Shown: positions 47,772-55,168, counted from the first letter of the stretch. The stretch is 64,000 nt of DNA from Frateuria_A sp051900415 (GCF_051900415.1 NZ_JBHZGL010000008.1:109403-173402); one strand, 5' to 3'. Translations and numbers: made by a program. The notes: generated from the sequence alone by a model not told the origin.

Positions 47772-48422
47772 TCAATGCGTGCTGCTGCCCGAGGCGGGCA
47801 TGCCCATCGACCCGCTGTCGTCCATCGGCGTGGCGCTGTGGTGGTCCATCGCATCGTGGTGCATGCCGCTTCCGCCCGGGAGCTGCTCGGCCATCTGCAG
47901 GTGCATCTTCAGCGCCGGCAGCGTGGTGCTGGCGAACTGCTTGAGGTCGGGATCGCTGCCGCTGGCGCTTTCCATGCCGAACAGCTTGATCGCCTTGCGG
48001 TGGTCCTTGACCATCGCCTGCGCATAGGCCTGGTCGAATGCCGAGCCGCTGAGCGACTTCAGGTGGTCGGCCTCCTGCTTCTGCATCGGCATCGGCTCGG
48101 TGGGCAGGGACACCTGCTTGCGCTGGGCGATGCTCATCAGCTGGTCGCCGGCCTTGGTGTGGTCATCGATGATGCGCTGGGCCAACTGCTTGACCTGCGC
48201 GTTGCTGGACTTGTCCAGCGCGATGCGACCGGCCTGGATCTCGGCCATGTTGGCCGCGGCCGCCTTGCGCATGAACATCGCGTCGTGGCTGCCGTCGCTC
48301 TGCATGCTGTGGGTCATGCGGTCGCTGCTGTCCTGGCCCGTGCTGCTCTGCGCGAACGCGCTGCAGGACAGGCCGGCCAGCAGCACGGTGCCGAGCACCA
48401 GGCTGATGGGTCGTACGGTCAT
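47772..48422 (-). CDS. DUF4142 exported protein with His/Met-rich tail
   Basis: 216 residues with a signal peptide (about 1-25, ending SAFAQ). Residues about 48-185 are a DUF4142 helical bundle (FMRKAAAANMAEIQAGRIAL, VKQLAQRIIDDHTKAG, KDHRKAIKLFGMES), a ferritin-like fold by family knowledge. The last 30 residues are rich in His and Met (MHHDAMDHHS, SMGMP), which suggests metal binding, probably copper or zinc. Expected in the periplasm. It is followed immediately by the metallothionein gene, consistent with a joint metal-handling role. Confidence 0.88.
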   Translation of the reverse strand: MTVRPISLVLGTVLLAGLSCSAFAQSSTGQDSSDRMTHSMQSDGSHDAMFMRKAAAANMAEIQAGRIALDKSSNAQVKQLAQRIIDDHTKAGDQLMSIAQRKQVSLPTEPMPMQKQEADHLKSLSGSAFDQAYAQAMVKDHRKAIKLFGMESASGSDPDLKQFASTTLPALKMHLQMAEQLPGGSGMHHDAMDHHSATPMDDSGSMGMPASGSSTH

Positions 48423-48473
48423 GTGCTTTTCCTCGTGGATGGTTTGCGGCCCCTGGTTTTGCGTGGCGCGCGA

Positions 48474-48767
48474 TCAGTCCCCTTCCTCGTCCTTCTGGCC
48501 CGAGCGGGCGGACTTGGTGTCGCCGCGGCGGCCATGGCTCGCCTCGCCGCCCTTGCGACCGATCGCCGCCATGTGTTCGCGGTTGGCGCTCACCGCCTCG
48601 CCGCCCTTCTGGCCGGCCCGGCGCGCTTCCTCGGACGTGAACTGGTGGGCATGGCCGCTGGCGTGCGCCGCGCGGCCGCCTTCGCTGGCGATCTCGCGCT
48701 GGCGCTCCTCGTCCATGCTGGCGAAGCCGCGCTTGCTGGTGCTGCTGCCTGGATTCTTGCTGGACAT
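48474..48767 (-). CDS. KGG-repeat stress-induced protein
   Basis: 97 residues, hydrophilic and probably disordered. It contains three KGG-type repeats: REIASEGGRAAH, ARRAGQKGGEAVS and IGRKGGEASHG. GsiB/YciG-like proteins with these repeats are induced by desiccation, osmotic or general stress and resemble plant LEA proteins. It leads the KGG-DUF4142-metallothionein run on the minus strand, 51 nt before DUF4142. A good sigma-54-type promoter lies about 90 nt upstream. Confidence 0.9.
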   Translation of the reverse strand: MSSKNPGSSTSKRGFASMDEERQREIASEGGRAAHASGHAHQFTSEEARRAGQKGGEAVSANREHMAAIGRKGGEASHGRRGDTKSARSGQKDEEGD

Positions 48768-48852
48768 GTGGGTGCTCTCTCATGCGTTCGGGGGACGTCG
48801 AGCAGTGGGGGGCCCGACGGCGCGCCGCGTTGCGCGACGGCTGCCGTGTGGT

Positions 48853-48868
48853 GGCAACATCCATGCCA
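48853..48868 (-). promoter_or_regulatory. Candidate sigma-54 promoter of the KGG-DUF4142-metallothionein run
   Basis: TGGCATGGATGTTGCC on the minus strand has the essential GG-N10-GC spacing and matches the TGGCA(C/T)-N5-TTGC consensus. Expected start is near 48842, giving a leader of about 75 nt. An NtrC-type activator is encoded 1.1 kb away. Confidence 0.6.
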
Positions 48869-48912
48869 GTCTGGAAATGCGCCGAACGCCGCCGTTTCGC
48901 GGCCAACGTCGT

Positions 48913-48932
48913 CGACAGGCCGGGTGCTGTCG
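48913..48932. promoter_or_regulatory. Candidate upstream activator site for the sigma-54 promoter
   Basis: CGACAG-N8-CTGTCG, a perfect 6-bp inverted repeat, centred about 80 bp upstream of the predicted start. It is followed by GCGCCTGC (48932-48939), a string that also occurs at 51439 and 52999 in the other control regions of this block. Confidence 0.4.
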
Positions 48933-49051
48933 CGCCTGCTCGCAAGCGGTCGCGGCAAAACTACAAAGCCGCTTGGAAAACTTGCCGATGCGGGCAGCTA
49001 CGGGCGGTGACGGCGGTGTGGAGCGCGGCTCGACGTTTGCCGCGCGATGTT

Positions 49052-49130
49052 GGTAGGAGCCCGCTTGCGGGCGATGCTTTTTGCCCGGATGCACCTGCGC
49101 AACAGCATCGCCCGCACGCGGGCTCCTACA
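49052..49130. repeat. TGTAGGAGC-type palindromic repeat, copy 3
   Basis: GGTAGGAGCCCGCTTGCGGG at the left is mirrored by CCCGCACGCGGGCTCCTACA at the right around a loop of about 25 nt. The 48768-49140 gap holds only this repeat, the promoter and activator-site candidates of the KGG gene, and no gene that I can see. Confidence 0.88.
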
Positions 49131-49140
49131 TGGGGGCGGG

Positions 49141-49857
49141 TCAGTTCAGCTCGGACCGGCGCAGCGGCCGCGGCTCGGTGAGCAGGCCGCGGGCCAGTTC
49201 GGCACAGCGCAGACAGCCGCTGCCGATCTGGTTGAGCACGTTGAGCACGTTGGCGTGCTCCTTGCGCTCGAGCATCAACGCGGCCAGGTCGGTGCGCATC
49301 AGAATCACGTTGAGTGCGTTGTTGATCGCGTCGACGACCAGCACCGGATCGGTGCTTTGCTCCTGCTCGGTCGACTCGCGCCGCTCGCGCTGCAACAGCA
49401 CCGCCAGCCAGGCGCCGACGTGGGCCAGCGCGGCCCGTTCCTCTGCGTCGAGCATGCGCGGGCGATACAGGGCCAGGCCCAGGGCGGCGGCCGGACGGCG
49501 CGCACGCCGGCACGGCAGGGCGATCGCTCGCAGGCGGGCGTTGCCGCCGCGCTCGCGCGCGTCGCTGCGTTCGACCGTCAGCGCCGAGCGCAGCGACTGC
49601 GTCGCCACCTGGCCGGCCAGCGCGCGTGCGTCACGGCGCGAGGTTGGTGGCGGCGGCAGCTGCCAGCAGTAGCGGCCCTGCCCGCTCTGGCGGTGCGGAG
49701 CCACCAGTAGGCAGACCTCGGCGTGCCATTGCAGGCTGACGTGCTGCAGCAGGCGCGTGATGGCCTCCTCCGCGGAGGAGGCATCGAGCGCTTGCAACGT
49801 GGTCGGCAGCGGCAGGGGGATGGGGGTGATGGCTGAGCTGGCCGGTCGTGCGTTCAT
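49141..49857 (-). CDS. GAF-like protein with degenerate histidine-kinase dimerisation segment
   Basis: 238 residues from ATG 49857. The first about 170 residues look like a GAF sensor domain (ITRLLQHVSLQWHAEVCLLV, ALGLALYRP). They are followed by INNALNVILMRTDLAALMLE and IGSGCLRCAELARGLL, which align with the DHp helices of hybrid kinases (compare AHDFNNLLQGIIGSLE in the kinase at 53081-55087). The phosphoacceptor His is absent and no ATPase domain follows. Its start is 1 nt from the stop of the NtrC-type regulator, so it is cotranscribed and may act as an inactive sensor partner or anti-activator. Confidence 0.7.
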   Translation of the reverse strand: MNARPASSAITPIPLPLPTTLQALDASSAEEAITRLLQHVSLQWHAEVCLLVAPHRQSGQGRYCWQLPPPPTSRRDARALAGQVATQSLRSALTVERSDARERGGNARLRAIALPCRRARRPAAALGLALYRPRMLDAEERAALAHVGAWLAVLLQRERRESTEQEQSTDPVLVVDAINNALNVILMRTDLAALMLERKEHANVLNVLNQIGSGCLRCAELARGLLTEPRPLRRSELN

Positions 49858-49858
49858 T

Positions 49859-51199
49859 TCATTCGCGGTCTTCGTGCTGGTAACGCGACAGCTTGTTGTA
49901 GATCGTCTTGAGGCTGACCCCCAGCGCCTCGGCCGTCCGCGTCTTGTCGTTGTCGAAATGCGCAAGCGTGCGCAGGAGCATCTGCTTTTCCATTTCCTCG
50001 ATGGTCATGCCGATGCGGAAGGGCATGCTGCCGTGGTCGTGCGCCTGGTGCAGGGGGTGTTGTGGCTGTTGGGCGATGCGCATGTCCAGCTCTTCGCCGG
50101 ACATCACCCATGCGCGCTGCACGGCGTGCTTGAGCTCGCGTGCGTTGCCCGGCCAGTCGTGGGTGAGCAGCCGGCGCATCGCGTCGGGAGCGAAGCGACG
50201 CGAAGTGCCGTAGCGCTCGTTGAGACGGTCGAGAAAACGCTGGGCGAGCAGCGGGATGTCGCTGGGATGCTCCCGCAGCGGCGGCATCGCCAGCGGGAAA
50301 TCCATCAGGCGGTAGTAGAGGTCCGCGCGCAGCACGCCATCGCGCACCGCCTGCAGCGGATCACGGTTGGTCGCGGCGATCACGCGCACGTCCACCGGTT
50401 TGCTGGCGCTGGCGCCGACGCGGGTGACGTCGCGCTCCTCCAGCACGCGCAGCAGGTGCGTCTGCAGCTGCAGCGGCATCTCGGTGCATTCGTCCAGGAA
50501 CAGCGTGCCGCCCTGCGCTTGCTCGAAGAAGCCGGCATGGTCCTTGACCGCGCCGGTGAAGCTGCCGCGCTCGTGGCCGAACAGCTGGCTGGTGAGCAGG
50601 TCCGGCGCAATCGCGCCGCAGTTGACCGCGACGAAGCGGCCGCTGCGTTCGCTGTACTGGTGCAGCGCGCGCGCGGCCAGCTCCTTGCCGGTTCCGCTTT
50701 CACCGTGGACCAGCACCGTCACGTCCAGCGGCGCGACGCGGCGGATTTTGTCGAACAGCCGCTGCATTACTGCGCTGGCGCCGATCAGGTCACCGCAGCG
50801 CTCGCTGTCTTCGCGCGAGGCGGTGCGCAGCTTGGCCGCCGCGATCGCCTGGTCGAGCAGGCAGTTCAGCTGCGCACCTTCGATCGGCTTGATCAGGTAA
50901 TCCAGCACGGGCAGTTGCAGCGCACGCACGGCGGTCTCCACCGAAGGATGTCCAGTGACCACGACTACCTGCCCGGTCTGTTGCGGGTCCAGGCGGCCGA
51001 TCAGTTCCAGCCCGTTGCCATCGGGCAACGACAGGTCGAGCAACAAAAGATCGAATCGTTGTTCGGCGGTGAGCTTGAGCGCATGCGCCAGGCTTCCGGC
51101 ACCGGTGACGGTGCAGTCTTTCGGTTCGGCAAAGGCGGTTACCACGTCTAGGAATTGAAGGTCGTCGTCAACGAGCAGGATGGAAGCAGTCGTCGGCAC
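49859..51199 (-). CDS. NtrC-family sigma-54-dependent response regulator
   Basis: 446 residues from GTG 51199; the open frame continues upstream to 51481, but the receiver starts at this point (SILLVDDDLQFLD). The receiver has the acidic pair VDDD, phospho-Asp in LLLLDLSLPDG and Lys in YLIKPIEG. The AAA+ domain has Walker A HGESGTGKELAA, the sigma-54 contact loop GSFTGA (usually GAFTGA) and Walker B GGTLFLDECTEM. The C-terminal Fis helix-turn-helix is TRTAEALGVSLKTIYNKL. It activates sigma-54 promoters after phosphorylation. It is followed by the GAF-like gene. Confidence 0.92.
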   Translation of the reverse strand: MPTTASILLVDDDLQFLDVVTAFAEPKDCTVTGAGSLAHALKLTAEQRFDLLLLDLSLPDGNGLELIGRLDPQQTGQVVVVTGHPSVETAVRALQLPVLDYLIKPIEGAQLNCLLDQAIAAAKLRTASREDSERCGDLIGASAVMQRLFDKIRRVAPLDVTVLVHGESGTGKELAARALHQYSERSGRFVAVNCGAIAPDLLTSQLFGHERGSFTGAVKDHAGFFEQAQGGTLFLDECTEMPLQLQTHLLRVLEERDVTRVGASASKPVDVRVIAATNRDPLQAVRDGVLRADLYYRLMDFPLAMPPLREHPSDIPLLAQRFLDRLNERYGTSRRFAPDAMRRLLTHDWPGNARELKHAVQRAWVMSGEELDMRIAQQPQHPLHQAHDHGSMPFRIGMTIEEMEKQMLLRTLAHFDNDKTRTAEALGVSLKTIYNKLSRYQHEDRE

Positions 51200-51436
51200 A
51201 ATTTCACCGGGGAGGGGTCCGTGACCCCAGGCTGTCTCGTGGAGGAAATCGGGACGTCCGTGCGCCCGTGTATCCACGGCGGCAGCTGAAACCGTGCAGC
51301 GCTTGGCAGGTCGGCGTGGACGAAACCGACGATGCCGCATGCGAAGTGCAAGTAGCGTCGAAGAGATGTTCCTAGTTGTAAGGATTGCCCGACACGCGTG
51401 TGGCGCATGCCGTACACGTGAGACCAGCGGTCGGTC

Positions 51437-51469
51437 GGCGCCTGCCTGTGTGCCATGCAGGCAGGCGCC
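51437..51469. other. Perfect 12-bp inverted repeat between BON and regulator genes
   Basis: GGCGCCTGCCTG (51437-51448) and CAGGCAGGCGCC (51458-51469) with a 9-nt spacer. It begins 9 nt beyond the BON stop and could be a terminator without a T-tract. The left arm plus the next T (13 bases) recurs at 52998-53010 upstream of the proline-rich gene, which favours a shared binding site. Confidence 0.6.
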
Positions 51470-51477
51470 ATGCATCG

Positions 51478-52530
51478 TCAATGCCGGCTGCGTCCGCCGA
51501 TGTCACCGCCGCCCTGGCCGGCGAGGCCGCCCGAGGAACCGGTGCCGGCGGGCGTAGCAGTCGACGCGGCGGTACCCGCCGTGTTGCCGCCCGTCGACGC
51601 GGCTTGTGCCCCGGTGTCGGTATCGCCGCGACGCACGCGCAGCTGGTTCTGGATGTCCTTCACGCCGCCCAGGTCGTCCACGATGTCCTCCGCGGCATGC
51701 TTCATCCAGCGTGCGCTCACGCTGCCCTCGAGCGTGACCGTGCCCTGGTTGACCTTGACCTCGATGTCGCTGGCGTCCACGTCCGCGTCGGTCAGGTGTT
51801 CGCAGACCAGTTCGCGCAGGCGCTCGTCGCTGCGTTCGTAGCCGCGCGGCTGGGTGCCGCGAAACTGGCCGCGCTGGTCGCCCTCGTCGAACCAGTAGCG
51901 CTTGCCCTGCTGGCGGAAACCGGCACCGCCGTAGGTGTCGGTATGGGCGTACTGGCTGCCGATGCCACGCCGGCCGGGTGAGGGACGCGGCTCGCCGGCG
52001 CCGTAGCGCGGGCCTTCGTAGTCGTGTTCCTGGGTCCAACTGGCGTGCATGCGGTCGCTGCGTGCGTCGTCCTGCCGGCTGCCCTGACCGTAGGCGCGCG
52101 CGGTGTCGTAGCCGCTGTTGCTCTGGCCATGGCGCGGTTCACCGCGCCAGGTGTCGTAGGAGCGACCGTAGCCATGCGCGCGGTGGCGGTTGTCCGGGTT
52201 CTGGTAGCCCTCGACGAAGTGCCGTTCGGCGTCGGTGTCCAGGCCGTAGCGCGCATCGCCGCGTGCGCCACGCGGGCGCGACCACAGCTCATCGTCGTCG
52301 TTGTAGCCGCCGCCATAGCGGGCGGGCTGCTCGTTCCAGTCGGGCCGCTGGCTGCGCTCGACGTCGCGGTGCGGGTGCGCGGCCTGCCAGGGGCGATCCT
52401 GCTCGGGCCCGTAGGTGCGGACCTGCCGGCCGGCCTCGTACGGATCGCGCAGGTTGCGTTCCCGGATGCGGTCCCCGCGGGTGCGGTAGCGTGACTTTTC
52501 GTCGTCGTAGCGATCGTCGTCTTGGCTCAT
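51478..52530 (-). CDS. BON-domain protein with long disordered charged N-region
   Basis: 350 residues from ATG 52530, with AGGAGG upstream. The first about 200 residues are low-complexity, rich in Arg, Asp, Tyr and Gly (DDDRYDDEKSRYRTRGDRIR). A BON domain follows at about 230-300 (LRELVCEHLTDADVDASDIE, VNQGTVTLEGSVSARWMKHA). The tail is Ala/Thr/Gly-rich. BON domains bind phospholipid or membrane surfaces and occur in osmotic-stress proteins such as OsmY. No signal peptide is visible. The N-region could form condensates or bind surfaces, which is speculation. Confidence 0.88.
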   Translation of the reverse strand: MSQDDDRYDDEKSRYRTRGDRIRERNLRDPYEAGRQVRTYGPEQDRPWQAAHPHRDVERSQRPDWNEQPARYGGGYNDDDELWSRPRGARGDARYGLDTDAERHFVEGYQNPDNRHRAHGYGRSYDTWRGEPRHGQSNSGYDTARAYGQGSRQDDARSDRMHASWTQEHDYEGPRYGAGEPRPSPGRRGIGSQYAHTDTYGGAGFRQQGKRYWFDEGDQRGQFRGTQPRGYERSDERLRELVCEHLTDADVDASDIEVKVNQGTVTLEGSVSARWMKHAAEDIVDDLGGVKDIQNQLRVRRGDTDTGAQAASTGGNTAGTAASTATPAGTGSSGGLAGQGGGDIGGRSRH

Positions 52531-52567
52531 GGGGCCTCCTGTGGAAAGGGGTCGGACGCGAAAAAAT

Positions 52568-52583
52568 TGCAGACTTCGTGTCA
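52568..52583 (-). promoter_or_regulatory. Weak sigma-54-like site before the BON gene
   Basis: TGACACGAAGTCTGCA on the minus strand resembles TGGCACG-N4-TTGCA with two mismatches, one of them in the critical GG. The overlapping TTGACA could instead be a sigma-70 -35 box, but no good -10 follows. Confidence 0.25.
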
Positions 52584-52592
52584 ACTTTTTCG

Positions 52593-52865
52593 TCAGTTCA
52601 GCCAGCGGCACAGCGGCGTGCCGGGCTCGCCGATGCGCGGTACGGGAATGCCGGGCTCGTGCGGATCGATCGCTGGCATGTCCGGTTCGCGCGGACGCGG
52701 CGCGCGAACCGGATCGCCCGGGTCGTAGGGCTGCGGCGGCGTGGGATCGGGCGGCAGCGATTCGGGATCGCCGACCGGCTTGGACGGCACCATGCTGCCG
52801 GGCGGCGGCATGCGCGGCACGCGGATCGGATTGACCAGCGGCGGGCAGGGCAGGAACACGTGCAT
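52593..52865 (-). CDS. Small proline-rich hypothetical protein
   Basis: 90 residues from ATG 52865 (GAGG upstream). Proline makes up roughly a quarter of the residues, with many acidic and arginine residues (PSKPVGDPESLPPDPTPPQP, APRPREPDMPAIDPHEPG). No domain, signal peptide or membrane span is recognised. It precedes the BON gene by 62 nt on the same strand. Codon-position bias and a possible sigma-54 promoter upstream support a real gene, but a spurious frame in GC-rich DNA cannot be excluded. Confidence 0.55.
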   Translation of the reverse strand: MHVFLPCPPLVNPIRVPRMPPPGSMVPSKPVGDPESLPPDPTPPQPYDPGDPVRAPRPREPDMPAIDPHEPGIPVPRIGEPGTPLCRWLN

Positions 52866-52900
52866 GGGGATGCCTCGTGAAGGAGGGACATCTGACGCCA

Positions 52901-52916
52901 TTCAAGCCATGTGCCA
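52901..52916 (-). promoter_or_regulatory. Candidate sigma-54 promoter of the proline-rich/BON pair
   Basis: TGGCACATGGCTTGAA on the minus strand has a perfect -24 element TGGCAC; the -12 element is TTGAA where TTGCA is consensus. The predicted start is near 52890, 25 nt before the ATG. Confidence 0.45.
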
Positions 52917-52990
52917 ATCCCACGCGCGGGCGACGGCGAGCCCGGCCGTGCACCGGGCGCTGGCAGGTTTTACCGGTCGCGGCAGTTTTT

Positions 52991-53010
52991 ACAGGCGGGC
53001 GCCTGCCTGT
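52991..53010. other. Near-perfect 20-bp palindrome upstream of the proline-rich gene
   Basis: ACAGGCGGGCGCCTGCCTGT pairs at nine of ten positions. It is centred about 90 bp upstream of the candidate sigma-54 promoter and shares GGCGCCTGCCTGT with the repeat at 51437. It could also be part of the 3' end of the upstream kinase transcript. Confidence 0.5.
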
Positions 53011-53017
53011 CTGGAGG

Positions 53018-53086
53018 CCGTAGGGTGGGCTTCAGCCCGCCGCCTCCGTTGCGGATGCTCCCGGTGGGCTCAAGCCCGCCCTACGG
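53018..53086. repeat. CGTAGGGTGGGC-type palindromic repeat, copy 4, supplying the kinase stop codon
   Basis: CCGTAGGGTGGGCTTCAGCC to GGGCTCAAGCCCGCCCTACG. The minus-strand hybrid kinase ends TCG CCG TAG, and CCG TAG is the first part of this repeat read on that strand (stop 53081-53083). Confidence 0.92.
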
Positions 53087-55087
53087 CGAGCTTGCCTGCT
53101 TCAGCGGACCGGGCAGCAGTGCGCGCATGCGCGCAACCAGGGCGTCGAACTCGAACGGCTTGGTCAGCAGGTCGGTGTTGGCGTCCAGCGTCCAGTCTTC
53201 CGGCATCGTCTCGGCGTAGCCGGTCACGAACAGCACCTTCATGTCGGGTCGGCGGCGCCGGCCGATCTCGACCATGTGCATGCCGGTCAGGCCGGGCAAG
53301 CCGATGTCGGAGACGACCAGGTCGATGCGCTCGGTCGACTCGATGATGGCCAGGCCGGCATGGCCGTCGCGCGCTTCGAGCACACGGTAGCGCAGCTCGC
53401 GCAGCTTGCCGGCGATGAGGTCACGCACCACGTCCTCGTCCTCCACCAGCAGGATGGTCTCGCCGGCGGCAGGCTCCCAGCGCGTGCCGGCGCCGCCGCG
53501 GTCGTCCAGCGCGCGCACGCTGCGGCGCTCGCCGCTGGGCAGGTAGATCGACACGGTGGTGCCGTGGCCGGGCTCGCTTTCCAGCTCGATGGCGCCGCGC
53601 GACTGGCTGACGAAGCCGTGGATCATCGACAGACCCAGCCCGGTGCCGCGGCCCTTGGGCTTGGTGGTGAAGAACGGATCGAAGGCGCGCGCACGCACCT
53701 CGGGTGTCATGCCCACGCCGGTGTCGCTTACCTGCAGCAGCAGCGTGGGCGCATCGCGCAGGCTGTGCGGACGGCGCAGCGGCCCTTCGCCGGGTGGCAC
53801 CGAGCCGGTGCGAATGGTCAGCTGGCCGCCCTCGGGCATAGCGTCACGCGCGTTGATGGCCAGGTTGAGGATCGCGCTTTCCAGCAGGTTCGGATCGCAC
53901 AGCACCGGCACCAGCGCGGGCGCCAGGTCGAGCTCCAGCCGGATCCGCTCGCCCAGCGTGGCCGGCAGCAGCTCGGCGATCTGCGCGACCAGGTCGTTGA
54001 GGTTCACGCTCTTGGGCGCCAGTGGCTGGCGCCGCGCGAAGGCGAGCAGGCGATGGGTCAGCGTGGCGGCGCGCTTGGCCGAATCCAGCGCGTTGCCGAG
54101 AAAGCGCTCGACATCCTGGCGACCGGCGGCCAGGCGCATCTCGACCACTTCCAGCGAGCCGATGATGCCCTGCAGGAGATTGTTGAAATCATGCGCCATG
54201 CCGCCGGTGAGCTGGCCGAGCGCTTCGATCTTCTGCGACTGGAACAACTGCGCGCGGGTGTCCTCCAGATGACGCTCCGCCTCCACCCGCGCGGTGATGT
54301 CGCGGGTGATCTTGGCGAAGCCCAGCAACTGGCCATCGTTGTCGCGGATCGCATCGATCGCGATCTCGGCCATGAAGCGCGAGCCATCCTTGCGCACCTG
54401 CCAGTCGACCACGTCGTAGCGGCCGTTCTCGCTGGCCACGGTCATGGCCGTCTGTGCGACCAGTGGATTGACGAAGAACCGCGTCAGCGAATGGCCGACG
54501 ATCTCCGCGGCGGTGTAGCCCTTGATGCGTTCCGCACCGGCGTTCCAGTCGGTGACGATGCCGCTGGGGTCGAGCATGCAGATGGCGCAGTCGGTCACGC
54601 CGTCGACGAACAGGCGGAAGCGCCGCTCCACCTCGCGCAGCCGTTGCTCGGTCATGCGCCGCTCGGTGATGTCGCGGGTGACCATGGCGAACCCGAGCAA
54701 ATGGCCGTGCTCGTCACGCACCGCGTCGCACACCACGTGCGCCCAGAAGCGGCTGCCATCGCGGCGCAGTCGTTCGGCCTCTTCCTGGAAGCGGCCGTGC
54801 GCCGCGGCCATGTGCAGGATCAGCTCCGGTCTACCGCCGGCGCGTTCCTCCTCGGTATGCAACAGGGCGAAGGCGCGGCCGACGATGTCGGCGGCGCGGT
54901 GGCCGTGGATCTGCTCGGCACCGGCATTCCAGCTGCGGATGCGGCCCTGCGGATCGACCATGAAGATGGCGTAGTCCAGGATGGACTGAACCAGCAACTG
55001 GTAAGAATTGGGACCGCTCGTCTCCACGCCACCGTCCTTGCACAGCAAGCACCGCGTCACGGCCGTCCATGACGGTGTCATCGGCAT
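53081..55087 (-). CDS. Hybrid sensor histidine kinase (PAS-PAS-HisKA-HATPase-REC)
   Basis: 668 residues from ATG 55087; GTG near 55025 is a possible later start. Two PAS domains (about 25-150 and 155-280: SWNAGAEQIHGH, DWNAGAERIKGY) each carry a PAC motif (FAMVTRDITER, FAKITRDITAR). The kinase core has H-box GGMAHDFNNLL, N-box NLAINARDAMPEGG, and G-boxes DTGVGMTPE and GRGTGLGLSM. A C-terminal receiver has the phospho-Asp in VVSDIGLPG. No transmembrane helix is seen, so sensing is cytoplasmic. A lone receiver gene is upstream on the same strand. The stop codon lies in a repeat. Confidence 0.94.
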   Translation of the reverse strand: MPMTPSWTAVTRCLLCKDGGVETSGPNSYQLLVQSILDYAIFMVDPQGRIRSWNAGAEQIHGHRAADIVGRAFALLHTEEERAGGRPELILHMAAAHGRFQEEAERLRRDGSRFWAHVVCDAVRDEHGHLLGFAMVTRDITERRMTEQRLREVERRFRLFVDGVTDCAICMLDPSGIVTDWNAGAERIKGYTAAEIVGHSLTRFFVNPLVAQTAMTVASENGRYDVVDWQVRKDGSRFMAEIAIDAIRDNDGQLLGFAKITRDITARVEAERHLEDTRAQLFQSQKIEALGQLTGGMAHDFNNLLQGIIGSLEVVEMRLAAGRQDVERFLGNALDSAKRAATLTHRLLAFARRQPLAPKSVNLNDLVAQIAELLPATLGERIRLELDLAPALVPVLCDPNLLESAILNLAINARDAMPEGGQLTIRTGSVPPGEGPLRRPHSLRDAPTLLLQVSDTGVGMTPEVRARAFDPFFTTKPKGRGTGLGLSMIHGFVSQSRGAIELESEPGHGTTVSIYLPSGERRSVRALDDRGGAGTRWEPAAGETILLVEDEDVVRDLIAGKLRELRYRVLEARDGHAGLAIIESTERIDLVVSDIGLPGLTGMHMVEIGRRRRPDMKVLFVTGYAETMPEDWTLDANTDLLTKPFEFDALVARMRALLPGPLKQASSP

Positions 55088-55168
55088 TCGTTCCCCGGAC
55101 AAAAGGGTTGCAGTCGCAGCACGACCGCGTTCCGGTTGGCCGGCCTCAACCGAACCTACCTCAAGTGG

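Noticed and set aside
48853..48868. Plus-strand reading of the sigma-54-like site
   Set aside because: TGGCAACATCCATGCC also has GG-N10-GC, but it would drive transcription away from the minus-strand genes and its -12 half fits the consensus less well.
51199..51481. N-terminal extension of the sigma-54 activator up to 51481
   Set aside because: The added residues are Arg-rich without domain features, and the receiver begins naturally at GTG 51199. The extension would also overlap the BON stop codon.
52568..52590. Sigma-70 promoter TTGACA before the BON gene
   Set aside because: A perfect -35 box is present, but no acceptable -10 box is found at 15-19 nt. It overlaps a weak sigma-54-like match, so the site is left unresolved.
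38087..53086. Recurring palindromes considered as a CRISPR array
   Set aside because: Copies are scattered kilobases apart, lack regular spacers, and no cas gene is present. They fit REP-like intergenic elements.
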